Origin: Hahellaceae bacterium
GTDB taxonomy: Bacteria > Pseudomonadota > Gammaproteobacteria > Pseudomonadales > Oleiphilaceae
Assembly: GCA_024234505.1 (NCBI GenBank)
Contig: JACKOD010000002.1
Coordinates: forward strand, 620,001 to 684,000
DNA: 64,000 bases
Direction of reading: 5' to 3'
Positions 42,835-52,511 of the stretch are shown here, piece by piece (position 1 is the first letter of the stretch; each line of letters begins with the position of its first letter). Made by a program: the position numbers and the translations under genes. The notes beneath the pieces are model-generated. The model worked only from the letters and a program-made list of their open reading frames with translations. It was not told the DNA's origin and did no database searches.

Positions 42835-43923
42835 CGGCATTGCCATCTCGGGATGACTGAATCGCAGGGCAAGGGCCGATAGCTGTGCCTTGCGTTCCGC
42901 CTCGGGATGAGCCGCAAAAGTCTTAACCTGCTGATAAAAAACGGGCCATTGTCCGTGGCTTTCCTTCCAAAGCTGGCGAAATGCGGGGACATATTGATGA
43001 TAGTTTGCCACGGTCAGTAGTTTCGCGTTATTTATCGGACTGTTAAACCAGTGAGAGTACGGCGACTGAATATTCAGCTGATGAGCCCATGCGTCATGGC
43101 GTGCTTTTAAATGAGCAATTTCAGCTGCCTTTTGCTGTAGTTTCTCGTCCGTAGGGGCATTGCTGGCATAGATCTTCTGTAACTTGTGAAGGCTTTCTTC
43201 AACCAGTGCTACAAACTGCTGTTGTAGTTCATCAGGGCTCAGCGATCCTTCGGGCGGTTTTCGTGTGATACCGTTTGCTTGCTGCCATTGCGACAGACCC
43301 AATTGCTCCACTGCCGTGGCAAAACTTTCGTTGAAGGCCGTGTCGCCTTTGAGGTAGATCACTTTGTGTGCCAATTCATGAAATAACAGCGCAACCAGGT
43401 CATCATCTTTCCGGTAAATAAAGGTATTTAGCAGGGGGTCATTCAGCCAGCCCAGGGTTGAATAGGCCGCCACGCCGCCGATATAGGTGTCCATCCCTTC
43501 CTGCTTGAGCTCATTTTCGGCTGCCTGGGCTCTCGGTAACTCGAAATAGCCTCGGTAGCTTTGGCAGCCGACAATCGGATAGCACCACTGGGTCGCCTCC
43601 AGTGATAGTGCCGGGGCCGCCATGAGGTTCCAGACGACTGAAGGTCGACCGGTGTCGACATACCCCTGATAACTTTCGCCTGGCGAGAGTGAAAGTTCTT
43701 TTTCGGCAAAAGTCAGGGCTTCCTGCGTTAGTATCAATTTGTGTTTTAATTCATCAGAAATCTGTTCGCTTTGAAGTAACTGACTGACTGGCTGTTGTTT
43801 TTTCCATAGATCGTATTGACCTTGGGCGAGGTGTCGGTAATATCCCAAGTCTGCACATGAAAGTATGAACAGAGATGGCACAGTAATTAGGGTCAAGCGG
43901 CTTAGAGTTGAAAGCATTCGCAT
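42826..43923 (-). CDS. Predicted zinc aminopeptidase, lipoprotein (PF10023 type)
   Basis: A 365-residue protein with signal sequence MRMLSTLSRLTLITVPSLFI and lipobox ILSC near residue 23, so probably an inner or outer membrane lipoprotein. It carries a zinc-protease motif HELAH (about residue 187) followed 25-30 residues later by a glutamate in NESFATAVE, the HExxH arrangement of gluzincins. The N-terminal QGQYDLWKKQQPV is typical of the putative aminopeptidase family PF10023. Substrate is unknown. ATG 43923 is preferred; ATG 43995 gives 24 extra polar residues ahead of the signal sequence. It overlaps argA at the 3' end. Confidence 0.8.
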   Translation of the reverse strand: MRMLSTLSRLTLITVPSLFILSCADLGYYRHLAQGQYDLWKKQQPVSQLLQSEQISDELKHKLILTQEALTFAEKELSLSPGESYQGYVDTGRPSVVWNLMAAPALSLEATQWCYPIVGCQSYRGYFELPRAQAAENELKQEGMDTYIGGVAAYSTLGWLNDPLLNTFIYRKDDDLVALLFHELAHKVIYLKGDTAFNESFATAVEQLGLSQWQQANGITRKPPEGSLSPDELQQQFVALVEESLHKLQKIYASNAPTDEKLQQKAAEIAHLKARHDAWAHQLNIQSPYSHWFNSPINNAKLLTVANYHQYVPAFRQLWKESHGQWPVFYQQVKTFAAHPEAERKAQLSALALRFSHPEMAMPSK

Positions 43924-44110
43924 GATGCGCTGGTTTCCGAAATTGAATTTTTTAATGTTTGAATGCTGATACCGGGTCAGCGCGCTAATCTTCATCGTCC
44001 TGCAGGTAACCGACTATACTGTTTCTCATGATACGCAGACAAGGTGAGCCGCCATCGCACAGCGCTGAATGCGACCACTGATGGATTTCAACCTTTTGAA
44101 AGGATCGTTC

Positions 44111-47100
44111 ATGGAGCGACGAGTCAGTTTACGACATCCCATTCATCTCCATGCCAGACTCTCTGTGGCAGAGGGCGAAACATGGCCTTGCATTATTTCT
44201 GATTTTTGTGCAGAAGGGCTGTTTATAAAATATGACCCGCTCCTGTCGGTGTCGATACAGAATGCCGTTAAAACCTCTGCACAACTCAAGTTGCAGGTCA
44301 GTTTTCGTGATCCGTTGACGCAGCAGTCCTATTTGCTGAACGTACATCCTGCACGCATTATTGAAGGCGCGATGGGCGTCTCTCTGATGGCATCAAATCT
44401 TGATGCCATTGGCGCGATGCTGAGTATCTGTGGCATGCCGACGGCGCAACCCGCGACGGAAGAAATAAACATATCAGCTCAGCTTGAGTTTATTTTGAGG
44501 CAGTGTAAACGCGCGGTGATCGAACATATCCGACCGTTGCTGGCCAGCTACTTTCCGATGGTGGATGAAGCCTTGATACGCGCTGCCGAGGTGGCAGTGA
44601 GCGATCAGATATCAAATGAAATTTTGAAGTCCGCCAGCGTATTGAAAGCCAATAAAGAGATCATTCTGGCTCGTCTGGATGAGTCGGCAGGAAAGCGGCT
44701 GAGTATGCAGGAGATGCAGAAGTATGTAGCGATCGACGGAACGTCCGGTGCGCTGTCGCTGATCGAAAAGAGCGAGTTTGAAGACTGGCTGATGTTTCGC
44801 GTCATGGTGACGAAAGCAGAAACACAATATCGTGGCCCGTTACTGCAATTGAAAATGCGACTGGATAAATTAGGTGTGGCGAGCCACTCGGGGGGGCAAA
44901 ATCCACTGAGTCCGGCGATTGTGGTTAATGCCTTTCGGGATGCACTTGCCTCGTTGAATTTATCACATTGTGCTGATAAGACGGTTTATCGAACCTTTGA
45001 GAATGTCGTGCTCAAAGATCTGGATGAGCTTTATGAAGAATTAAACAAAATATTTATTCAGCATAAGGTGTTGCCTGATCTGGATTTAAGTAAATACGTT
45101 ACTAAATCCAAATCGACGGAATCTCAAGCCCAAGATAGCAATAAGCCGGAGGCACCGAAGCCGGAAGTGAACCGACGATCGGCAGTCGAGGCTGAAGCGG
45201 CAGCCAATGATCGCGATACACGGAAGGCAGATACGTCGTTACCGCCCAATTCCCCATCATTGAGAGAAAGCGCGCGAGTGTTGAGTGGGCGGGAACCCGC
45301 GACAGCACAAAGCGAGAATGTTGTGGCGCAGGAGAATTTGCAAGACCTGTCTCCGCCGTTTGCCAGTCAGTTTGGTGGCCCGCAAGGTAATATCACCGAA
45401 TTCAGGGATCATCAGCGAGCAGCACAAAGTGCGTATCAGGCGATACGTGGTCTGTTTGCCCGGCTTGACAGTGAGCGCAAGAAAACCGAACTGGGCATGG
45501 CCAAAGCCGCGCCGGATACCCGACCAAGTCTCACGGGTGAAGAACTCAATAAAAGTCTGGAAGAGTTGCAGCGGTTAGCGGCACTGCAAAGCGAGAGCTA
45601 TGATGCCGACGCAGCCACGCCACTGGTTGAGCGTCTGCAGCAAAGTGCTAAAGAGGTTGCGGGAGGAGATAGAAAGGTTTCTTCCGAACATGAAACCTCG
45701 CTGGATGTAGTGGATCGTTTCTTTGCGAGTTTAAATGGCAGCCAGAAACTCACCGATACGACCAAGCAGCAGCTTAAACGACTCGAAGTACCTTTGGCAA
45801 AGGTGCTGATTCGTGATCGGAATTTCTTCGAAAAAATAGAAAGCCCGGTACGTGCCGTGCTTAATCGCATTGCTTTGCTTGGGGTCAAAGGGGGTCGCCC
45901 CAATCCGATACATCAGAAAAAGGTGGATCAGATTGTGATGCGGATAAACGAGAATTTTGATCAGGATACAGGCATTTTCGATGACGTTCTGCACGAACTG
46001 GATGAACTTATCGAGCGCCAGAACCTGGTGTATCGTCGCAATGTCGAACGGGTGACGGCGGCGGCCGAAGGTGAGCAGAAAGTGGGAGCCGCCAAAGAAG
46101 CAGTGGCTCGTGAAATTGAAAAGCGAATCGCCGGCAAACGTGTTGCCAAAGCGATTGTGACCCTTATTAATGGTGGCTGGCAGGATTTGCTGGCGCTCAC
46201 TTGTATTCGACAAGGCATTGCCAGTCAATTGTGGCAAGACTATCTTGACGTGCTGGATACCTTACTGTCTTTTGCTGAGGATCCGGGACAACCGATCAAT
46301 CTTCCCTCACTGTTGCGGATTATTCAGGATGGCTTGAGCACGATTTCGAGCAATCAGATTCCGTCAGCATTAATTCGCGATGAACTCAAAAAGTTTTTAA
46401 TGGCAAGGAGTCGCCAGGCCATGGAAATGGTAGATGTACCTGCGGTGGTTAAGACGGCTGTAGCAACGGATGATGATGAGATAAAAGGCAAGGGCTTGCA
46501 GCGCTGGATTGCTCGAGTACAGAAGCTCAAACCGGGTGACTGGATGCGCTATCAGAAGGCGGGTGAGGCACCGCAATATATGCGCCTCGTCTGGATCGCC
46601 AAAGGACATTCCCGCTTTGTTTTTGTTAACCATCAAGGCATGAAAGTGGTCGCGCTGGATCAGCAGAAACTGGCGCGTTATCTGTTTAAGGAAATTGTTG
46701 TTCTTGATCCCGGTTATGAAATGCCCATTGTGGATGAGGGCCTGGATAACATGGTTAAGAAGGTTTATGGACAGCTATCCTGGATTGCTACGCATGATGC
46801 TTTGACCGGACTGGCGAACCGCAAAGAGTTTGAGCGTGCGGTTACACAGGTCATGCTGCCGGAGCAGGAAAACCGTCACTGGACGGTGATGCACCTGGAT
46901 GTTCGGGGGTTTCGTCTGGTGAATGATTCTGCAGGGTACGAGGGGGGGGATCACCTGCTCAAGAATTTAGCCAAGCTATTCAAAGAGCAGACACCTTCGG
47001 GAGCGCTCGTGGCGCGACTGCATGGCAATGAGTTTGCCATGCTGATTGGTGATGGTGATGGTGATGCGGCAGGATTGGCAGAACATTTGGTGGATATTTT

Positions 47101-48049
47101 TCAGGAGTACCGTTTTAGCTGGAAAAATGTCGAGTATGAGGTTGGCCTCAACGTGGGTATTGCTGAGTCGGGAAAGGTGCTTTCCAATGCAGGTAAACTA
47201 CTGAAGGCCGCGTCAGATGCATGTCGTGATGCGAAACGACAAGGTAACAATCGAATTGAATACCCACGCCTGGATGAAAGTGTGGTATTCCAGCAAGAGC
47301 AGATCACCGCAAAAGTAGCCGGTATGGGAGACCTCAACGAAGAGCGCATCCTGCTGCGCTGCCAGAAGATTATCCCGCTGCAACCGGATACGCGTGTAGG
47401 AACCCAGTACGAAATTCTCCTGAGCATCTATGATGATCGTGGGCAACTGATACCAGCGGGCGAGTTTGTTCGTACAGCCGAAAAGTACAATCGGATGCAG
47501 GCGGTGGATCGATGGGTCGTCGGCTATGTTCTGGATTGGATGGCCATGCACCAGAATGAACTCAATCTGATGGGCGGTATCAGTATTAACCTGTCAGGCC
47601 ACTCCCTCAATGATGCCGAGTTGCTGGAATTTATTTACGACCGTCTCAGCATGCGTAATGCACCTTTGGAAAAGCTCTGGTTCGAAATAACGGAGGCGGC
47701 AGCGATTGCCAATGTGGCCGATGTTGCAGAGTTTATGAGTGAACTGAAAGAAATTGGCTGTCGTTTTTGCCTGGGGAATTTTGGTGCAGGTATGTCTTCC
47801 TATCAGTTCCTTAAAGAATTACCGGTAGACATGATCAAAATTGACGGGACTTTTGTGAAAGACCTGGCCACTGATGAAAATGATCGCGCCATGGTTCGGT
47901 CAATGGCGGAAATGGTGCACTTTATGGGGAAAGAGATTATTGCCGCTCAAGTAGAAGATAAACATTCGCTGGAAGCACTGAAAACCCTGGGCGTCGACTA
48001 TGCCCAGGGCTATGTTATCGAAAGGCCCCGACTGATCAGTAGTTTTTAG
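44111..48049 (+). CDS. PilZ-DUF1631-GGDEF-EAL composite protein with degenerate c-di-GMP motifs
   Basis: A 1312-residue cytoplasmic protein with four parts: PilZ (about 1-95, MERRVSLRHPIHLHARL, a c-di-GMP binding RxxxR pattern), a long DUF1631 region (about 110-870, broken by a low-complexity linker near 330-400), a GGDEF domain (about 895-1055) and an EAL domain (about 1070-1312). The GGDEF loop reads RLHGNEFAML (HGNEF for GGDEF). The EAL core reads YEILLS for ExLLR; the metal motif that is DDFGTG in active enzymes is LGNFGAG. Some fold residues (NLSGHSL, FEITEAA, KIDGTFV, QGYVIE) remain. It should therefore bind rather than make or break c-di-GMP. AAAGGA lies seven bases before the ATG. Confidence 0.92.
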   Translation: MERRVSLRHPIHLHARLSVAEGETWPCIISDFCAEGLFIKYDPLLSVSIQNAVKTSAQLKLQVSFRDPLTQQSYLLNVHPARIIEGAMGVSLMASNLDAIGAMLSICGMPTAQPATEEINISAQLEFILRQCKRAVIEHIRPLLASYFPMVDEALIRAAEVAVSDQISNEILKSASVLKANKEIILARLDESAGKRLSMQEMQKYVAIDGTSGALSLIEKSEFEDWLMFRVMVTKAETQYRGPLLQLKMRLDKLGVASHSGGQNPLSPAIVVNAFRDALASLNLSHCADKTVYRTFENVVLKDLDELYEELNKIFIQHKVLPDLDLSKYVTKSKSTESQAQDSNKPEAPKPEVNRRSAVEAEAAANDRDTRKADTSLPPNSPSLRESARVLSGREPATAQSENVVAQENLQDLSPPFASQFGGPQGNITEFRDHQRAAQSAYQAIRGLFARLDSERKKTELGMAKAAPDTRPSLTGEELNKSLEELQRLAALQSESYDADAATPLVERLQQSAKEVAGGDRKVSSEHETSLDVVDRFFASLNGSQKLTDTTKQQLKRLEVPLAKVLIRDRNFFEKIESPVRAVLNRIALLGVKGGRPNPIHQKKVDQIVMRINENFDQDTGIFDDVLHELDELIERQNLVYRRNVERVTAAAEGEQKVGAAKEAVAREIEKRIAGKRVAKAIVTLINGGWQDLLALTCIRQGIASQLWQDYLDVLDTLLSFAEDPGQPINLPSLLRIIQDGLSTISSNQIPSALIRDELKKFLMARSRQAMEMVDVPAVVKTAVATDDDEIKGKGLQRWIARVQKLKPGDWMRYQKAGEAPQYMRLVWIAKGHSRFVFVNHQGMKVVALDQQKLARYLFKEIVVLDPGYEMPIVDEGLDNMVKKVYGQLSWIATHDALTGLANRKEFERAVTQVMLPEQENRHWTVMHLDVRGFRLVNDSAGYEGGDHLLKNLAKLFKEQTPSGALVARLHGNEFAMLIGDGDGDAAGLAEHLVDIFQEYRFSWKNVEYEVGLNVGIAESGKVLSNAGKLLKAASDACRDAKRQGNNRIEYPRLDESVVFQQEQITAKVAGMGDLNEERILLRCQKIIPLQPDTRVGTQYEILLSIYDDRGQLIPAGEFVRTAEKYNRMQAVDRWVVGYVLDWMAMHQNELNLMGGISINLSGHSLNDAELLEFIYDRLSMRNAPLEKLWFEITEAAAIANVADVAEFMSELKEIGCRFCLGNFGAGMSSYQFLKELPVDMIKIDGTFVKDLATDENDRAMVRSMAEMVHFMGKEIIAAQVEDKHSLEALKTLGVDYAQGYVIERPRLISSF

Positions 48050-48087
48050 TCGGGCGAGGCTAGGCATCGCCCTGATGCGTTGCTTTG

Positions 48088-49572
48088 TCAGGCCTTTACC
48101 GTACGCTCGCTGGCCCAGGCACGCAAAGCAAAGATTTCCTCAGCCATTACCACTGATAAGGGTTGCGTGCCGCCGAGCTCTTCAACAATGGCGGCGGTAT
48201 CGACGGTGGCATCTTTAGCGGACGCTGAGTACAGGGCCGACACGACGCTCTGTTCAATCTCCGCCCCCGAAAAACCTTCACTCATTTGCGCGAGTTGATT
48301 GAGGTTAAATTCGTCGGGTTTCAAGCTGCGCTTCTTCAGATGAATGCTGAATATTTCTTTGCGTGTTGTTTCATCAGGAAGATCCACAAAGAAAATTTCA
48401 TCCAGGCGTCCTTTTCGCAACAGTTCTGGCGGGAGCGTTTGTACTTTATTAGCCGTGGCCACTATAAAGACCGGGTGCTTCTTCTCGGCCATCCAGGTCA
48501 GTAGCGTGCCCAGCAAACGCTGAGATACACCCTGATCATTCTGATCCTGGCCAATTCCCTTTTCGATTTCATCCATCCACAGGACGCAGGGAGACATCAG
48601 TTCAGCAAGTTTGAGGGCTTCCCGGAGATTCTTTTCCGTTTCACCAAAAAATTTGTTATACAAGCGACCGAAATCCAGCCGTAGTAACGGAATTTGCATC
48701 AGACCTGCAATTGCTTTGGCTGCCAGACTCTTTCCTCCCCCTTGTACGCCCAGGAGTAATAAGCCTTTCGGGGGATCGAGATGTTCGGTGTTCGTCTCGC
48801 CGGCAAACGCTTTTTTACGCAGATTGATCCAGCTTTTCAGATTTTCCAGACCGCCGACTTCGTTAAATCTGGCGGTGTCGTATTCAAAACTGAGTACGCC
48901 TTCCATATCCATCAGTTCAAACTTGGCTTTGTTGACCGCCGGAATATCCGATGAAGTGATGGCGCCATCATCCACAATGGCACCGCGGGCCAGACGACGG
49001 GCTTCGGTAAAGGTCATTCCTTGCAGGTTTTTTACCAGCTGCTGTAATGTGGCATTATCGGTTTTGACCCGTGCGGCACCATTGCTCTGAGACCAATGCA
49101 ATGCTTCTTCCCGGACTAATCCGAGAATTTGTTCTGACGAGGGCAGACGCAGGAGGAAATTTGCCGAAAGATGACGAATTTCATTGGGTAAGGTGAGCTC
49201 GTGGCTGAGTAAAATAACCGTGTGCCGGTAGCGCTCATATCGGAGGGCGATGTCCTTTAGCATGCGTACCCGTTTAGGGGCATCCTCGAGCCAGGGATGG
49301 AAATCACACAGCACAAAAACAGAAGGAGTTGTTTCAGATTTGATATGTGCCAGGATTTCATCCGGTTCGGATTTGCTATCCTTGCTGACCAGATCAAAAC
49401 CAAATCCGAGTCGTTGCAGTCCTTCGGTGCAACTCCAGTTATACAGAGGAAGTGCGCGTTTTAGGGCGAGTCGGGTTATCATGTCTAGTGCGCGAGTTTC
49501 TTCCCGAGACTGAATAACAATGAGGGGAATTCTCGAGTCGATCATGAGTCCAAGATCGTGTACGTCTGGCAT
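48088..49572 (-). CDS. AAA+ ATPase, Ycf46-like
   Basis: A 494-residue protein. The N-terminal half (about 1-220) is a non-catalytic AAA-like domain (DVHDLGLMIDSRIPLIVIQS), the C-terminal half (about 230-490) a working AAA+ module: Walker A GVQGGGKSLAAKAIAG, Walker B PCVLWMDEIEKGI, sensor 1 VFIVATANK, arginine finger region LLRKGRLDEIFFVDLPDE and sensor 2 in GFSGAEIEQSV. This two-part layout is that of Ycf46-type proteins in bacteria and chloroplast genomes, whose role is not clear. AAGGAAG lies eight bases before the ATG; ATG 49611 is in frame but without site. It is divergent from prkB, and convergent with the PilZ-GGDEF-EAL gene. Confidence 0.85.
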   Translation of the reverse strand: MPDVHDLGLMIDSRIPLIVIQSREETRALDMITRLALKRALPLYNWSCTEGLQRLGFGFDLVSKDSKSEPDEILAHIKSETTPSVFVLCDFHPWLEDAPKRVRMLKDIALRYERYRHTVILLSHELTLPNEIRHLSANFLLRLPSSEQILGLVREEALHWSQSNGAARVKTDNATLQQLVKNLQGMTFTEARRLARGAIVDDGAITSSDIPAVNKAKFELMDMEGVLSFEYDTARFNEVGGLENLKSWINLRKKAFAGETNTEHLDPPKGLLLLGVQGGGKSLAAKAIAGLMQIPLLRLDFGRLYNKFFGETEKNLREALKLAELMSPCVLWMDEIEKGIGQDQNDQGVSQRLLGTLLTWMAEKKHPVFIVATANKVQTLPPELLRKGRLDEIFFVDLPDETTRKEIFSIHLKKRSLKPDEFNLNQLAQMSEGFSGAEIEQSVVSALYSASAKDATVDTAAIVEELGGTQPLSVVMAEEIFALRAWASERTVKA

Positions 49573-49647
49573 TTTTGCTTCCTTATTGCCGATCCGATAA
49601 GGGGTTTTCAAAGTCTAGCATTTTCAACCACTCAGGGAAGTGTTTTC

Positions 49648-50505
49648 ATGTCTGCGGAGTTTCCTATCATAGCAGTCACCGGTTCTTCCGGTGCCGGAAC
49701 GACGAAAACCGGCAGTATATTTAGTTCCTTGTTTGCCTCCGAAGGGATTCGGGCGGCCATGATCCAGGGTGACAGCTTTCACCGCTATACCCGTAAGCAA
49801 ATGGCCAAGCTGGCCGAGATGGGTCAATATGGTGAACGTAACCACTTCTCGTTGGCGGCTAATCATATCGATAAGCTCGAATCGCTGTTTCATGATTATA
49901 GCGAAACGGGTACGGGGCAATGTCGTCATTATGTGCACGATGAAGATAAAGTATTCATTGCTCAGGGAGTCAAGCCCGGAACCTTTACTCCCTGGATGGC
50001 ATTGCCAGAAAGCGACATGTTGTTCTACGAAGGCTTGCACGGTGCGGTGGTGACGGACAATATCAATATCGCCCGGTATGCCGACTTGTTAATTGGTGTT
50101 ACGCCGATCATTAATCTGGAGTGGATTCAGAAAGTGCACCGGGATACCCGGTACCGGGGTTATTCTGAAGAGGCGGTCGTGCATACCATTATTAAGCGTA
50201 TGGACGATTATGTTCGCTATATCGTGCCCCAGTTTTCTCATACGCATATTAACTTTCAGCGGGTACCGACGGTCGATACGTCCAATCCTTTTGTTGTTCG
50301 CGAGATCCCTTCGGATGACGAAAGCATGGTGGTGATTCATTTCAGGGATTATAAGTCGGTAGATTTTCCGTATTTATTGCAAATGATTTCGGGGGCATTT
50401 ATCTCCCGTTTCGATACGTTAGTGGTACCGGGGAATAAAATGTCACTGGCAATGGATTTGATTGTGCGACCCCGAGTGCTGGAGTTGATGGCACATCGAC
50501 GTTAG
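49648..50505 (+). CDS. prkB: PrkB-family phosphoribulokinase/uridine-kinase-like protein
   Basis: A 285-residue protein close in length to E. coli PrkB (289). The P-loop VTGSSGAGTTKTG (residues 9-21), the acceptor-site region IQGDSFHRYTRKQM, and YEGLHGAVV with the catalytic aspartate/glutamate fit the P-loop kinase family of uridine kinase and phosphoribulokinase. No RuBisCO was seen in the window and the true substrate in non-autotrophs is unknown. ATG 49648 has AGGGA nine bases before it; the frame also opens earlier at 49558, inside the divergent AAA gene's control region. It lies next to speD (convergent) and near crp, as in Pseudomonas relatives. A strong terminator follows. Confidence 0.85.
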   Translation: MSAEFPIIAVTGSSGAGTTKTGSIFSSLFASEGIRAAMIQGDSFHRYTRKQMAKLAEMGQYGERNHFSLAANHIDKLESLFHDYSETGTGQCRHYVHDEDKVFIAQGVKPGTFTPWMALPESDMLFYEGLHGAVVTDNINIARYADLLIGVTPIINLEWIQKVHRDTRYRGYSEEAVVHTIIKRMDDYVRYIVPQFSHTHINFQRVPTVDTSNPFVVREIPSDDESMVVIHFRDYKSVDFPYLLQMISGAFISRFDTLVVPGNKMSLAMDLIVRPRVLELMAHRR

Positions 50506-50542
50506 GTGCGGGCGCAGACACAAACAAAAGCGCCACAAACAA

Positions 50543-50580
50543 GAAAAGCCAGGCTGGTTTCCCAGGCTGGCTTTTCTTTT
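50543..50580. terminator. Bidirectional rho-independent terminator
   Basis: GAAAAGCCAG and CTGGCTTTTC form a ten-base-pair stem enclosing a second CTGG/CCAG stem with one G-G mismatch, followed by a T-run. It lies between convergent prkB and speD. Confidence 0.92.
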
Positions 50581-50590
50581 TACGACGCAA

Positions 50591-51391
50591 TCAGAGGTTG
50601 GGCATATTGCGAGCGTAGAAAATTTCCTGCATTTCTTTCTTCAGACGACCACTGATGTTTTCCAGTTCTACCTCAGTGAAGCCTTCGCGTCCCGCGCCAA
50701 ACAAATAGTTGTCGAGATTAAAATCTTTCAGCAACATTTTTGTGTGGAATGTGTTTTCCTGATAAACGTTAACGTCGATCATCTGATAGGCATTGCGGGT
50801 ATCTTTGCTCAGATAGTTCTGAATCGAGTTAATGTTGTGATCAATATAATGTTTGGTTCCGTCGATATCGCGGGTAAATCCGCGCACGCGGTAATCTACC
50901 GTGACGATATCGGAATCAAAGCTGTGAATCAGATAGTTCAGCGCTTTTAGCGGTGAGATCAGACCACAGGTCGACACGTCGATGTCTACGCGGAACGTAC
51001 TGATACCGTTGTCCGGATGACTTTCAGGATAAGTGTGTACGGTGACGTGGCTCTTATCCAGGTGGGCAACCACCGCGTCAGGTAATGGGCCAGGAGATTC
51101 GGTAGTTTTCTCGTGCGGAGGCGGAAGCTCATGCTCCGCGATCAGAATGGTTACGCTCGCGCCGTGTGGATCATAATCCTGGCGGGCGACATTCAAAATA
51201 TTCGCACCAATGATTTTAACAACGTCGGTCAAAATCTGGGTTAGACGCTCTGCATTATACATCTCGTCGATGTAAGCGATATATTCATCGCGTGCTTGTT
51301 CTGTTTTGGCATAACAGATGTCGTAAATATTAAAGCTTAACGACTTCGTCAGGTTATTAAAACCATGAAGTTTGAGTTTCTTATCCATCAT
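50591..51391 (-). CDS. speD: S-adenosylmethionine decarboxylase proenzyme
   Basis: SpeD decarboxylates S-adenosylmethionine to supply the aminopropyl group for spermidine. The 266-residue proenzyme is of the E. coli type (264 residues). Self-cleavage should occur before the serine of HLDKSHVTVHTYPE (serine about residue 114), which becomes the pyruvoyl group; the nearby CGLISPL cysteine and the YDICYAK region match. Two adjacent ATG codons (51391, 51388) follow GAGGAAAA. Gene order speD-osmC-crp is conserved with Pseudomonas. Confidence 0.96.
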   Translation of the reverse strand: MMDKKLKLHGFNNLTKSLSFNIYDICYAKTEQARDEYIAYIDEMYNAERLTQILTDVVKIIGANILNVARQDYDPHGASVTILIAEHELPPPHEKTTESPGPLPDAVVAHLDKSHVTVHTYPESHPDNGISTFRVDIDVSTCGLISPLKALNYLIHSFDSDIVTVDYRVRGFTRDIDGTKHYIDHNINSIQNYLSKDTRNAYQMIDVNVYQENTFHTKMLLKDFNLDNYLFGAGREGFTEVELENISGRLKKEMQEIFYARNMPNL

Positions 51392-51574
51392 TTTTCCTCA
51401 GTGGGGATAAGTGAATCAAACCGCCCGCGAGACCGGCAAGCCCGGTTAGAGCATCGTGGCGAGAAAAGCGCGTATTATGCCTACAAAATAAGCGCTTTAG
51501 TAGGGGCCACCAAAAGAAATTTTTGTTGCAGGCAAGCGGAAATTTTCGGGGTGTGACTGCCTTGAATATCTTCT

Positions 51575-51997
51575 TTATGCCGGGCTTTTTACTTCATAGC
51601 TATGCGTGATTTCCACCCCGCCTTTTTCCAGCATAATAGATGCAGAGCAATATTTTTCGGCAGAGAGTTGCACGGCTCTTTTGACTTGCGCGTCTTTAAG
51701 ATTGTTGCCAGTGACGATGAAGTGCACATGTATCTTGGTAAAAACGGCAGGGACTTCATCGGCACGTTCGGCGTTGATTTCTGCAACACAATCTGTCACG
51801 TCCTGACGAGATTTCTGCAAGATGCTCATCACGTCAAACGAAGTGCAACCACCCAGGCCCAGTAATAACATTTCCATGGGACGCGGCCCTTGATTCTTGC
51901 CGCCGTGATCAGGAGGGCCATCCATGATGACATCATGGCCGGAACCCGAAGTTCCCGTAAATTTTGCGTCGCCACCCCATTGAATGCGGACCTGCAT
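51575..51997 (-). CDS. OsmC-family protein
   Basis: A 140-residue OsmC/Ohr-superfamily protein. The two reactive cysteines are seen in LLGLGGCTSFDVM (about residue 51) and EKYCSASIML (about 118); the first lies in the buried central helix and the second in a C-terminal helix. Such proteins reduce organic or fatty-acid hydroperoxides with thiol partners; E. coli YhfA and Pseudomonas PA0653 are in the same crp-linked group and lack a settled role. ATG 51997 is preceded by GAGATAAC. A 19-bp direct repeat lies just upstream of the gene. It lies between speD and crp. Confidence 0.9.
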   Translation of the reverse strand: MQVRIQWGGDAKFTGTSGSGHDVIMDGPPDHGGKNQGPRPMEMLLLGLGGCTSFDVMSILQKSRQDVTDCVAEINAERADEVPAVFTKIHVHFIVTGNNLKDAQVKRAVQLSAEKYCSASIMLEKGGVEITHSYEVKSPA

Positions 51998-52511
51998 GTT
52001 GTTATCTCCTCTTCTTTCAATCTAGCGTTCTGGTTTTTTTCAATCTGGCGTTCTGGCGATTGCCATTTTGCATTGCGGCTAATGCCATCTCGCGTAGTAG
52101 CCATTGAGTGCGGTTCAGTCTGCCACCTGTTCCGGAGAAAAGCCTGTTCCGGATACGTTAAGAGCGCAGCGTAACATAATTTGCCCGGAGATTATGCGCT
52201 TGCCCAAAAAATCTGATCTATACTGCTTTGAATGGGGGCTAACTTGTGTTACCCGGGGGTTCCTGTAATATAACGTCCTGAAAATCCAGCAGTTGTGGAT
52301 TTCAAAGTGTGTATTACAGGGTTGGTTCCTGCCGTTTTTGGCCCCAGGGACTCGGGTAGCAAGAAAAACATCCTTGGAAATGCGTGCGGAGTATTCCGGA
52401 TCCTTTCCAGAGACCCCGGTAGCGATCTTTCGGTGGTAGTCCCGTTACTATTGCCGTGCAGGAGTGTCGTTATCGACGGTTTAGTAGTGATAAAAAAAGG
52501 GATAAAAAAAG
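51998..52511. other. 514-bp divergent gap between osmC and crp
   Basis: Holds the 19-bp direct repeat near osmC and a TATACT -10-like element at 52219-52224 upstream of crp, with no good -35. A minus-strand frame at 52249-52533 has no ribosome site and no family resemblance, so it is not accepted. The crp leader is long if TATACT is used (about 280 nt). Confidence 0.5.
52015..52056. repeat. 19-bp direct repeat upstream of osmC
   Basis: TTTCAATCTAGCGTTCTGG (52015-52033) and TTTCAATCTGGCGTTCTGG (52038-52056) differ at one base and are 23 bases apart start to start. They lie 18-59 bases before the osmC start, where a regulator might bind both. Confidence 0.85.
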
